From the NCBI RefSeq assembly GCF_963668215.1, contig NZ_OY764190.1:2356001-2420000 (forward strand): a DNA stretch of 64,000 bases. Direction: 5' to 3'. The position numbers and the translations under genes are program-made. Source of the DNA: an uncultured Desulfosarcina sp. (lineage in GTDB: Bacteria; Desulfobacterota; Desulfobacteria; Desulfobacterales; Desulfosarcinaceae). Under the pieces are notes generated by a model, which saw only the letters and a list, made by a program, of their open reading frames with translations, was not told the origin of the DNA and searched no databases. This document shows positions 41,189-48,856 of this stretch, piece after piece; position 1 is the first letter of the stretch, and every line of letters starts with the position of its first letter.

Positions 41189-41482
41189 TTATTCGGTTTC
41201 GATCAATACCTGGGTCAATTTTTTCCGCAGTACCTCTAATCTTTTGGATTTAAATGCTTTTCTGCTCTCTTCCAGCACATGGATGGCTTCGGTGACCGCC
41301 TTTTCCAGCTTGCGCTCCCGCGACCGTTTGGGGCAGCGGTCCAGCAACGGCTGAAGGCGGCGTTCGTCAATCTCCCCTTCCATCAGGGAGTTCATCAGGC
41401 AGCAGTGCATGCTGAGCCCATCCTGCAATTCTTTTACACTGGTGTTGAGTGCGTCGAGCAGTTCGTTTTTACCCCGTTCCAT
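41189..41482 (-). CDS. Small helical protein of unknown function
   Basis: This 97-residue protein is charged and predicted almost all helical (MERGKNELLDALNTSVKELQ.., KLEKAVTEAIHVLEESRKAF). A central HCCLMN and a CPKR give three cysteines. There is no recognised family. It is first in a likely operon ahead of the DUF2325 gene. A near-palindrome shared with the DtxR promoter lies 22 bases upstream. Confidence 0.6.
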   Translation of the reverse strand: MERGKNELLDALNTSVKELQDGLSMHCCLMNSLMEGEIDERRLQPLLDRCPKRSRERKLEKAVTEAIHVLEESRKAFKSKRLEVLRKKLTQVLIETE

Positions 41483-41503
41483 CTGTTCACAATCCCTCTT
41501 GAT

Positions 41504-41519
41504 GTTTGATCAATCTAAC
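41504..41519. promoter_or_regulatory. Candidate DtxR-type operator (site 1)
   Basis: GTTTGATCAATCTAAC is a 16-bp near-palindrome (six of eight pairs match) just upstream of the 97-residue gene. It shares the pattern GTTnGATnnATnnAAC with a site upstream of the DtxR-type gene at 42214. Confidence 0.4.
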
Positions 41520-41530
41520 AGAAAACTCAT

Positions 41531-41565
41531 AAAAAAAACCGCCTGACAATATGGACCATAGGCGG
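41531..41565 (-). terminator. Intrinsic terminator of the DtxR-type gene
   Basis: On the minus strand CCGCCU (41565-41560) pairs with AGGCGG (41544-41539), followed by eight U. It lies 80 bases after the stop of the DtxR-type regulator and separates it from the next operon. Confidence 0.8.
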
Positions 41566-41647
41566 CTACCCCGCTAGTACCCCTTTTTGGCTTCGAAGAT
41601 TTATCTATCCATGGACGGTCCCGTAAGCGTTGTCGATCAACTCCCGA

Positions 41648-42199
41648 TTACGATTTCTTGCACTGCATGGACCCGATTTTCTCCTGGAAAGAACAGGAAA
41701 ACTGATCCCCCCGCAGCCGGCATTTTTCCGGGTTGGACCCGTTCTTGCGATACTCTTCGAAATTGTTGAGCCAGCTTTCCCCCGTCCGGGGGCAGGTCTG
41801 AATGAACTCCATGAAATCGACCAGGCTGTCAAGCGTGTCCTCACTGAGGGTATGCTCCATCTTGCAGGCCTCGTCATCGGCAACCTTGTCATCGATTTTC
41901 AGGATTTCCGTCAGGAACTTGTTCAGTACCTCGTGGCGCCGCCGCATTTCCTTGCCGACGTCATTCCCGGCTTTGGTCAGTTCGATATATTCGTACTTCT
42001 CGTAATGGACCAGGCCCCTTTCGTTCAAGGTCTTCAGCATGCTGGAGACCGTGGGCATCTTGACGTCCATCCGGCTGGCGATGTCCTTTACGCGAACGAC
42101 TTTTTTGTCCTGGCTCAGATCGAAAATGGCCTCCAGATAGTCCTCCATGACAGCGGTGAGAGGCTTTTCGGCCTTGCTTTTGCGGAGTGCTGGTGTCAT
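41648..42199 (-). CDS. DtxR/MntR-family metal-dependent repressor
   Basis: This 183-residue protein has an N-terminal winged helix (MEDYLEAIFDLSQDKKVVRVKDIASRM.. split by the recognition helix VSSMLKTLNERGLV) and a metal-binding/dimerisation domain with the family's His/Glu/Cys pattern (RRRHEVLNKFL, ADDEACKMEHTLSED). A C-terminal extension has four cysteines (CRLRGDQFSC, QCKKS). Family members repress iron or manganese uptake when metal is bound. It is surrounded by iron-type genes and has its own candidate operator 15 bases upstream, suggesting autoregulation. Confidence 0.9.
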   Translation of the reverse strand: MTPALRKSKAEKPLTAVMEDYLEAIFDLSQDKKVVRVKDIASRMDVKMPTVSSMLKTLNERGLVHYEKYEYIELTKAGNDVGKEMRRRHEVLNKFLTEILKIDDKVADDEACKMEHTLSEDTLDSLVDFMEFIQTCPRTGESWLNNFEEYRKNGSNPEKCRLRGDQFSCSFQEKIGSMQCKKS

Positions 42200-42530
42200 T
42201 TTTTTCTTTCATTGTTAGATGAATATAACTATTATCGAATTTGCTAATAAACGATCCGTTTCATGCTTGTCAAGTCTTTTTCAACACGGCGGTTCGGTTT
42301 TGGCTTTTTTGATTAATTCCCTTCCGGTTATTGTTGGTATTGACAAAAAATAGCGCCTGTGTTTTTTTCTGAACACTGTTCATCCGGTCGGCCGCTGCCC
42401 CCCGTTGCACCCCCGGCATGAACCCTTCTTTCCTGGAATTCTTCGTTACCGACATCATGCGAACATGCCCGCAGGGGCATTGAATATAAGCGGTTGATTT
42501 TTACCCGACACATTCAAGGAGGAGCGAACC
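42200..42530. other. Divergent intergenic region
   Basis: This is a 331-base gap between the DtxR-type gene (minus) and a lipoprotein gene (plus). It holds the candidate operator GTTAGATGAATATAAC (42214-42229), a TTGACA (42339-42344) that could be part of a plus-strand promoter, and a small palindrome ATGCCCGCAGGGGCAT (42465-42480). A strong AAGGAGGAG ribosome site precedes the lipoprotein ATG. No gene was seen in it. Confidence 0.5.
42214..42229. promoter_or_regulatory. Candidate DtxR-type operator (site 2)
   Basis: GTTAGATGAATATAAC is a 16-bp near-palindrome 15 bases upstream of the DtxR-type start codon, with the same outer GTT..AAC and inner GAT/AT spacing as site 1. Confidence 0.4.
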
Positions 42531-42959
42531 ATGAGGCGATTTCAGCATTTGGCAAGGGCGGTGGGGGTCGTAATGGTTTTGGCATGCCTGGTATGTCTGG
42601 GTTGCGCCGGCCCGAAACCTGCACCCGGAGAAGTGTTTCCCTGCGCAGCCGACAGCAAGATCGAAAAAACCATCGCACCGGAGGCCGAATTGACGGACTT
42701 CTCATGCGTCCTCAAAGAGTGGGAGGGCAGCGATACCCTGCATTTCAACGTAACCGTCAAAAACGTCAGCGACCAACCCCAGCGGTTCCGGGTGAACATT
42801 TTCCTGGACAACGGCAAGGCGGTCGGCGGGCTGATTCCCCGCACAACCAAAGCGGGACTGGTGAAGCCCGGAGAGGAAGCTTCTTTCGTCTACCCGGTCA
42901 AAGACATGGACTGCGGCCCCGGATCGGTTACGGTGCTGGTTAAAACCATGAGCCAATAA
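42531..42959 (+). CDS. Small lipoprotein linked to TAXI-TRAP genes
   Basis: This 142-residue protein has a lipoprotein signal (lipobox LVCLGC, Cys26) and a beta-rich domain (LHFNVTVKNVSDQPQRFRVNIFLDNG, VLVKTM) like small periplasmic Ig-like proteins. AAGGAGGAG precedes the ATG. It lies 30 bases before the TAXI solute-binding gene, so it is probably part of the transporter operon, perhaps stabilising the periplasmic complex. Its role is unknown. Confidence 0.8.
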   Translation: MRRFQHLARAVGVVMVLACLVCLGCAGPKPAPGEVFPCAADSKIEKTIAPEAELTDFSCVLKEWEGSDTLHFNVTVKNVSDQPQRFRVNIFLDNGKAVGGLIPRTTKAGLVKPGEEASFVYPVKDMDCGPGSVTVLVKTMSQ

Positions 42960-42989
42960 AATTTCGAACTCAACCAGGAGGTCTCTGAC

Positions 42990-43958
42990 ATGAAACGCGT
43001 CAGCATTGCAATACTGTTGGTTTTCGTTGCCGGCCTGATGGCCTCGCCGGCCCTGGCCAAAACCACTTTCATCGGCATCGGCACCGGGGGAACCGGCGGG
43101 GTTTATTACCCCTATGGCGGCGGTGTGGCCGAAATCTGGTCCAAGCACGTCAAGGGCGTCAAAGCCGTGGCCGAGGTCACCGGCGCCAGTGTGGAAAACG
43201 TCAAGCTGGCCCACAAAGGCGAAACGGTCGTCGGCGAGGTTATGGGCGATGTGGCCGTGGCCGGTTACCAGGGCTTGAGCAAGTTCAAGGGCAAGAAACA
43301 CGACATCCTGTCCATGGCCATCATGTACCCGAACCTGCTTCAGATCGTAACCCTGAAGAGCAGCGGCATCACCGATATTACGCAGGTGAAGGGCCGCAAC
43401 ATCAGCACCGGCAGCCCGGGCAGTGGCACCAATTTCATGGCCGAAGTGGTCCTGGGCGCCATGGGCATCGACAAAGACAGCTACAAGGACAGCCGGCTTT
43501 CTTTCACCGAAACCGCCAACGCCCTGCGGGACGGTACCATCGATGTGGGATTCTGGTCGGTGGGCCCCGGCACCAGCTCCATTCTGGATCTGGCCACGAC
43601 TCACGACATCCATGTCATCGGCTTTTCTCCCGAGCAGACCGAGAAGATCCTGGCGGCCAACGATACCTATTCGGCGGTGGAACTGGCTGGCAGCTTCTAT
43701 CGCGGCGTGGATAAACCTGTACCGACCATCGGCGTCTGGAACGTGATGATCTGCCAGGCTTCCCTTGAAACCGATATGGTTTATCAACTGGCCAAGGCCC
43801 TTTTCGAAAACAACGACTACCTGAAAAGAATTCATGTCGTAGCGGCCTACACGACGCCGGAAAACGCGGTCAAGTACTCACCGATCCCCCTGCATCCGGG
43901 AACCATCAAGTACCTGGAGGAAAAGGGCATCGCCGTACCGGACAAACTGCGGCCGTAA
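42990..43958 (+). CDS. TAXI-family TRAP transporter solute-binding protein
   Basis: This 322-residue protein has a signal peptide ending ALA and the TAXI hallmarks FIGIGTGGTGGVYYPYGGG at the mature N-terminus, plus ISTGSPGSGTNFMAE. TAXI proteins bind substrates in the periplasm for TRAP carriers; reported substrates include glutamate and other acids. The partner permease is two genes downstream. AGGAGG precedes the ATG. Confidence 0.95.
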   Translation: MKRVSIAILLVFVAGLMASPALAKTTFIGIGTGGTGGVYYPYGGGVAEIWSKHVKGVKAVAEVTGASVENVKLAHKGETVVGEVMGDVAVAGYQGLSKFKGKKHDILSMAIMYPNLLQIVTLKSSGITDITQVKGRNISTGSPGSGTNFMAEVVLGAMGIDKDSYKDSRLSFTETANALRDGTIDVGFWSVGPGTSSILDLATTHDIHVIGFSPEQTEKILAANDTYSAVELAGSFYRGVDKPVPTIGVWNVMICQASLETDMVYQLAKALFENNDYLKRIHVVAAYTTPENAVKYSPIPLHPGTIKYLEEKGIAVPDKLRP

Positions 43959-44052
43959 ACGTATCAAGGCCATCGTCTCCATTACGGCCGGAATTGCGGC
44001 GCTTGCGATCCTGACCGGCGCCTGGATTCTGCCCGGCGGGCTCGAACTTCGC

Positions 44053-44508
44053 GTGGTGCCGGTGCACGGGGGCGCACCGCTGATGGTGCTGCCCCTGGAA
44101 GCCGGCGAAACATTTACCATTCACTATTATCATTCCGTGGAAAACGCCCCAATCTGGGAGGTCCACAGCCTGGATGCGTCGGGGCGTATTTTCATTGAAG
44201 AGGAGCGCTACCTCAAATTCGGCGCCGGTATGGGCCGGATGCCCGGCGTGGGGCGCCTGGTGCGCCGCGGGCCCTATGAAGTCATCGAAGGCATGCACAT
44301 GGCCACCGGCGATTTCGTCCTGCGCATCGGCAGCTCGGGTGTAGACCATACGGTCATCTGGCGCGGCACCCGCACCAATCTGAGCGCCAAGGCGCCGCAC
44401 ACGGCCGTGCAGTTTTCGGCCGAGCCGGTGTCCTGGCTGTATCGGTTCTGGCGGAGGCTGTTCCCCCATGGCGCAACGCCGGGAAAGACGGTGAACGGTG
44501 ATCCGTGA
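44053..44508 (+). CDS. DUF1850 protein of the TAXI-TRAP cluster, N-terminus uncertain
   Basis: DUF1850 proteins typically lie between TAXI solute-binding and fused permease genes. The conserved core is clear (PLEAGETFTIHYYHSVENAPIWEV). The first standard start is GTG 44053, which leaves no membrane anchor. The same frame is open back to 43957 and encodes a hydrophobic segment (IKAIVSITAGIAALAILTGAW) just after the TAXI stop, with no ATG/GTG/TTG. Either a non-standard start such as ATC or ATT is used, or there is a sequence change. Stated coordinates use the standard start. Confidence 0.75.
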   Translation: MVPVHGGAPLMVLPLEAGETFTIHYYHSVENAPIWEVHSLDASGRIFIEEERYLKFGAGMGRMPGVGRLVRRGPYEVIEGMHMATGDFVLRIGSSGVDHTVIWRGTRTNLSAKAPHTAVQFSAEPVSWLYRFWRRLFPHGATPGKTVNGDP

Positions 44509-44568
44509 ACAGTGAACCGACTCGACAGTTTACCGTTCATAGTTCACCGTTCACGGATCACCGTTCAC
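44491..44568. repeat. Large imperfect palindrome, 27-base arms
   Basis: GTGAACGGTGATCCGTGAAC.. (44491-44517) faces its reverse complement (44542-44568) with one mismatch, around a 24-base loop. Further copies of GTTCAC/ACGGATCACC follow to 44585. It overlaps the DUF1850 stop and lies before the permease. It may moderate readthrough between binding protein and permease. Confidence 0.75.
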
Positions 44569-44596
44569 TATTCACGGATCACCGATAAAGGTACTT

Positions 44597-46585
44597 ATGT
44601 CCAACAACGATCTTTTCCCCAACCGGGGGAGCCACCCGATGCTCGTTTCCACCACCGCCCGAATCGTTATGGTGGTGGCCGTCGCCCTCAGCCTCTACCA
44701 GCTCTATACCGCCGGGATTGCCGCCCTCACGGCCCTGGTCCAGCGATCCATTCACCTGGGCGCCATCCTGGTGCTGACCTTTCTGCTCAAACCGCCCTAT
44801 GCCCGGGCGCGCAAGGATCGTCTGAACGGATGGGTGATCGTCGACTGGCTGCTGGTGGCGGCTTCGATTTATTGCACGGCCTACATCTGCTTCAACCTGA
44901 CCGCCATTTTCGAACGCCAGGGGGATTGGCTGCCCGCCGACCGGTTGGTGAGCATTGTCGGCACCCTGCTGGTCCTGGAGGCCTGCCGGCGCGTGATCGG
45001 CGGGATCATGACCGGGATCTGCGTGGTGGCCATGCTCTACGCCCATTTCGGTCCCTGGATGCCCGAACTGATCATCCACAAAGGCTATTCTGTCGAACGC
45101 ATCGCAACGACCCTGTGGCTGACCACCGAAGGGATCTTCGGCCTGCCCATCGGGGTGGCGGCCACCTTTGTGTTCGTATTCGTTCTTTTCGGCGCCTTTC
45201 TGGAATCCACGGGCGGCGGGAATTTTTTCATCGAACTGGCCTATGCCCTTACCGGCCGTTTTTCCGGCGGTCCGGCCAAAACCTCGGTGGTAGCATCGGG
45301 ATTCATGGGCTCGGTGTCCGGGTCGGCGGTGGGCAATGTGGTGGCCACGGGCTCTTTTACCATTCCCATGATGAAAAAGGTCGGCTACCGACCCCATGTG
45401 GCCGGAGCCATCGAGGCGGCTGCCTCCACCGGCGGTCAGCTCATGCCGCCCATCATGGGTGCCGGCGCCTTTTTAATGGCCGAATTCACCAACACCAGCT
45501 ACCTGACCATCATCAAGGTCGCCCTGGTGCCGGCCCTTCTGTACTATATGACCGTCCTTTTTTTCGTCCACTACGAGGCCAAGAAGTTCGGCCTGGAAGG
45601 CCAGCCCAAGGAGAGCCTGCCCAAGGTGGGCAAGGTAGTGCGCGAGGGGCTGCATTTCATCATTCCCGTGGCGATCCTGATCTATGTGCTGGTCAATAAT
45701 TACTCGCCCATGATGGCCGGTTTCGTTGCCGTGGTCAGTACGGTGGCTGCCAGCCTGGCGGCCAATACGATCAAGTGGAGTCTGCCGCCGGCACCGGGCA
45801 GCCAACCGCGACCGTCAGCAGGGGCGTTTGCCGCAGGAGAGGCCAAAAGCATCCTGACGGCCCTGGAGAAAGGGGCCAAAAACGCCATCATGGTATCGGT
45901 GGCCTGTGCCGCCGCCGGAATTATCGTGGGTATGGTGACCCTTACCGGCATGGGACTGAAGTTTTCCAGTCTGGTGCTGGACCTGAGCTACGGGATCAAG
46001 GCGCTGGCCATCCTGCTGATCGGGGCGGCCTCCCTGGTGCTGGGCATGGGGCTGCCGGTGACTGCCAGCTATATCGTTCTGGCCACCCTGGCCGGCCCTG
46101 CCCTGCTGGATATGGGCGTGCCCATGATGGTCAGCCACATGATCGTTTTCTGGTATTCACAGGACGCCAACGTGACGCCGCCGGTCAGCCTGGCCAGCTT
46201 TGCCGGTGCCGGCGTGGCCGGCGCCAATCCCATGCGCACGGCCTTTACTTCCTGGAAGCTGGCCAAGGGACTGTATATTATTCCCATCATCATGGCCTAT
46301 CGCCCCATGCTGGGCATGGGGGACGGCTACGAACTGCTTCACTGGCAGGTGGGCCTGACCATGATTACCACCCTGCTGGGGTTGATCGCATTTGCCTCGG
46401 CCCTGGAACGCTTCTTCATCCGCCGGACCACCTGGCTGGAAACCATCCTGTTCTGGGTTGCCGCCGCCGGGCTTTTCTGGCCCGAATACTGGGCCGACGG
46501 ATTGGGGCTGGCCGCTTTCGTCGCCGTGTTCGCCTTGCAGAAATGGGGCGCCACCGGTAACGGAACCGTTAGTGGGCAGGGATAA
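44597..46585 (+). CDS. TRAP transporter fused permease (DctQM type)
   Basis: This 662-residue protein has about 16 hydrophobic segments: a small DctQ-like N-terminal part followed by the 12-helix DctM-like domain (GSVSGSAVGNVVATGSFTIPMMKKVGY, STGGQLMPPIMGAGAF, LGMGLPVTASYIVLATLAGPAL). Fused permeases are the usual partners of TAXI proteins. Na+- or H+-gradient-driven uptake across the inner membrane is expected; the substrate is not evident. AAGG precedes the ATG. Confidence 0.95.
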   Translation: MSNNDLFPNRGSHPMLVSTTARIVMVVAVALSLYQLYTAGIAALTALVQRSIHLGAILVLTFLLKPPYARARKDRLNGWVIVDWLLVAASIYCTAYICFNLTAIFERQGDWLPADRLVSIVGTLLVLEACRRVIGGIMTGICVVAMLYAHFGPWMPELIIHKGYSVERIATTLWLTTEGIFGLPIGVAATFVFVFVLFGAFLESTGGGNFFIELAYALTGRFSGGPAKTSVVASGFMGSVSGSAVGNVVATGSFTIPMMKKVGYRPHVAGAIEAAASTGGQLMPPIMGAGAFLMAEFTNTSYLTIIKVALVPALLYYMTVLFFVHYEAKKFGLEGQPKESLPKVGKVVREGLHFIIPVAILIYVLVNNYSPMMAGFVAVVSTVAASLAANTIKWSLPPAPGSQPRPSAGAFAAGEAKSILTALEKGAKNAIMVSVACAAAGIIVGMVTLTGMGLKFSSLVLDLSYGIKALAILLIGAASLVLGMGLPVTASYIVLATLAGPALLDMGVPMMVSHMIVFWYSQDANVTPPVSLASFAGAGVAGANPMRTAFTSWKLAKGLYIIPIIMAYRPMLGMGDGYELLHWQVGLTMITTLLGLIAFASALERFFIRRTTWLETILFWVAAAGLFWPEYWADGLGLAAFVAVFALQKWGATGNGTVSGQG

Positions 46586-46751
46586 GCCTTATCGATTACC
46601 TATTGATTTTCAGTCCGGCTTCAATTACCTCCAAACAGTAAGTTTTAATTATCCGTCCGGTTTCATGGCTGTCTGGAAAACGGACGGGCTCGTCTCAAAA
46701 CAGCAAACAATATGGCAAGGCAGAAGCCGCTGCCGACGGAAAGGAAGTCGC

Positions 46752-48155
46752 ATGGGAGGACTGTTCGGGGTTGCCTCGGCATCGGATTGCGTTTCGGATC
46801 TTTATTACGGCACGGATTACCACTCCCATCTGGGAACCCGCCGCGGCGGCATGGCCGTACGCAACGGCACGGAGATTCATCGGGCCATTCACAATATCGA
46901 AAACAGCTATTTTCGAACGAAGTTCGAATCGGAATTGAACCGTTTCGACGGAGGCTTGGGGGTCGGCGTGATCAGCGACACCGATCCGCAGCCTCTCATC
47001 GTAGGCGCTCACCTGGGCACTTTCGGCATCGTCACCGTCGGGAGAATCAACAACCAGGAGGATCTCGTCCGGCGCGCCTTTGCCCGCAAAGGCTTTTTCT
47101 CCGACACCGCCGCCGGCCGGGTCCACCCCACCGAAGTGGTGGCCATGCTGATCTGCGAAGCCGATAATCTGGTGGACGGCATCAAGAACGCCCAGGAAGC
47201 CATCCAGGGCTCCTGCTCCATGCTGCTGCTTACCGAGCAGGGGGTGTTCGCCGCCCGCGACCGGCTGGGACGTACCCCCCTGACCATCGGCTGCCGGGAG
47301 GGCGCCTATGCGGTCAGTTCGGAGACCAGCGCCTTTCCCAATCTGGGTTACGAGGTGGACCATTGCCTGGGGCCCGGCGAGGTGGTCCAAATCACCCCTG
47401 ACGGATGGGAGCAGAAGGCGGCCCCCGGAGAGGACATGCAGGTTTGCGCCTTTTTGTGGGTCTATTATGGCTATCCGGCATCGGAGTACGAGGGCATCAA
47501 CGTTGAAGAGGCGCGCAACCGCTGCGGAGCGGCGCTGGCCGAAAACGACGATATTACAGTTGATTTCGTGGGGGGGATTCCCGACTCGGGTATCGGCCAC
47601 GGTATCGGCTATGCCAACCGGCGTCGGCTTCCCTATCGTCGGCCTTTTGTCAAATACACCCCCACCTGGCCGCGCAGTTTTATGCCCCAGAACCAGTCCA
47701 TGCGCGATCTGGTGGCACGGATGAAGCTGATTCCGGTGCGCCAGCTCATCGACGGCCAGCGCATCCTTTTTTGTGAAGACTCCATCGTGCGCGGCACCCA
47801 ACTGCGCGACAACGTCCAGATCCTGTTCGAATACGGAGCGAAAGAGGTGCATATGCGACCGGCCTGCCCCTGCCTGATCCACCCTTGCGAATTTCTCAAT
47901 TTTTCCACCTCCCGATCCACTTTGGATCTGGCCGGTCGCAAGGCGATTGCGGCCCTGGAGGGGGTCGAGGATTGCGCTCTGGATGAATATGCCCGCCACG
48001 GTTCGGAAAAGAATTTGGCCATGATCGACCGTATCCGCGAACAGCTGCACCTGACATCCTTGAAATACCAGGACCTGAATGATCTGATTGCGGCCATCGG
48101 GTTGCCCAGGGAGAAGTTGTGTACCCACTGCTGGGATGGCAGCAGCTATACATAG
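46752..48155 (+). CDS. PurF-like amidophosphoribosyltransferase homolog lacking the N-terminal Cys
   Basis: The start is ATG 46752 with AAGGAA 6 bases upstream. The 467-residue protein aligns with glutamine amidotransferase class II (HSHLGTRRGG, GSCSMLLLTEQG, AARDRLGRTPL) and a phosphoribosyltransferase domain (RILFCEDSIVRGTQL, the PRPP loop). The N-terminus reads MGGLFGV where PurF has MCGIFG, so the catalytic Cys nucleophile is absent. A group of anaerobe PurF-like proteins with this Gly is known to me from other phyla. Without the nucleophile it cannot use glutamine in the usual way; ammonia use or another role is possible. Confidence 0.85.
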   Translation: MGGLFGVASASDCVSDLYYGTDYHSHLGTRRGGMAVRNGTEIHRAIHNIENSYFRTKFESELNRFDGGLGVGVISDTDPQPLIVGAHLGTFGIVTVGRINNQEDLVRRAFARKGFFSDTAAGRVHPTEVVAMLICEADNLVDGIKNAQEAIQGSCSMLLLTEQGVFAARDRLGRTPLTIGCREGAYAVSSETSAFPNLGYEVDHCLGPGEVVQITPDGWEQKAAPGEDMQVCAFLWVYYGYPASEYEGINVEEARNRCGAALAENDDITVDFVGGIPDSGIGHGIGYANRRRLPYRRPFVKYTPTWPRSFMPQNQSMRDLVARMKLIPVRQLIDGQRILFCEDSIVRGTQLRDNVQILFEYGAKEVHMRPACPCLIHPCEFLNFSTSRSTLDLAGRKAIAALEGVEDCALDEYARHGSEKNLAMIDRIREQLHLTSLKYQDLNDLIAAIGLPREKLCTHCWDGSSYT

Positions 48156-48167
48156 TGATTGTACCGT

Positions 48168-48194
48168 TTGACAAAATATACCGAGTGGTATATT
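48168..48194 (+). promoter_or_regulatory. TetR gene promoter with operator palindrome
   Basis: TTGACA (48168-48173) is followed by the palindrome AATATACC-GAGT-GGTATATT (48175-48194) that covers the spacer and -10. The TetR ATG is 10 bases later with no ribosome site, so the transcript may be almost leaderless. The same ATATACC-N4-GGTATAT recurs at 48818. Confidence 0.7.
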
Positions 48195-48204
48195 CGTCTT
48201 TTCC

Positions 48205-48843
48205 ATGAAATCCGCAGTTACCCCACGATCCGAAAAAACTCGGCAGTTCATCATCGAAACCGCGGCCCCCATTTTCAACAAAAAGGGGTATGCCGGAACC
48301 TCCATGTCCGACCTGACTGCCGCCACGGGGCTGACCAAGGGAAGCATTTACGGCAACTTCAGGGACAAGAACGATGTGGCCGTACACGCCTTCCGGCACA
48401 ACATCGATTTGATCTTCGATTTTTTTTCCAAGGAACTCAAAGCCGCGGATTCAACTTTGGGCAAACTGCTGGCCTACCCCCGGGGCTTCCGCAAGATTTA
48501 CCCCATGGTCCTCTCCTACGGCGGATGCCCCATCCTCAATACCGGCGTGGAGGCCGACGACACCCATGCGGTATTGCGCAAAATGGCCGCGGGTGCGCTT
48601 TCCGGATGGAAGCAAAGCATCGTCGCTTTGATCGAAAATGGCCGGTCCGAGGGCGCCTTCCGCTCGGACGTCGAGGCCGGCAACACGGCCGAAGTGCTCA
48701 TCGCGCTGATCGAGGGCGGCTGCGTACTGGCCAAGGTCACCGGCGAAACATCTTATATGCTCAACGCCGTCGATGCGGCGGAAACGATGATTCAAGAAAT
48801 ATGCTCCGATTCCGGTAATATACCGGACGGTATATCAACGTAA
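48205..48843 (+). CDS. TetR-family transcription regulator
   Basis: This 212-residue protein has the TetR HTH (TRQFIIETAAPIFNKKGYAGTSMSDLTAATGLTKGSIYGNFRDKNDV, about 13-58) and a TetR_C-type ligand domain. It is flanked by two identical-core palindromes, one over its promoter and one inside its last codons ahead of the Fe-S gene, implying autoregulation and control of that gene. The effector is unknown. Confidence 0.92.
   Translation: MKSAVTPRSEKTRQFIIETAAPIFNKKGYAGTSMSDLTAATGLTKGSIYGNFRDKNDVAVHAFRHNIDLIFDFFSKELKAADSTLGKLLAYPRGFRKIYPMVLSYGGCPILNTGVEADDTHAVLRKMAAGALSGWKQSIVALIENGRSEGAFRSDVEAGNTAEVLIALIEGGCVLAKVTGETSYMLNAVDAAETMIQEICSDSGNIPDGIST
48818..48835 (+). promoter_or_regulatory. Second TetR operator palindrome upstream of Fe-S gene
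   Basis: ATATACC-GGAC-GGTATAT, an 18-bp perfect-arm palindrome, overlaps the 3' end of the TetR gene and ends 21 bases before the Fe-S protein ATG. It has the same half-sites as the TetR promoter operator. Confidence 0.7.
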
Positions 48844-48856
48844 AAAGGAGAAACCC

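Noticed and set aside
42702..43835. Minus-strand open frame of 377 codons
   Set aside because: It is antisense to the TAXI solute-binding protein gene and has no recognisable features.
46695..48347. Minus-strand open frame of 550 codons
   Set aside because: It is antisense to the PurF-like gene and crosses into the TetR gene.
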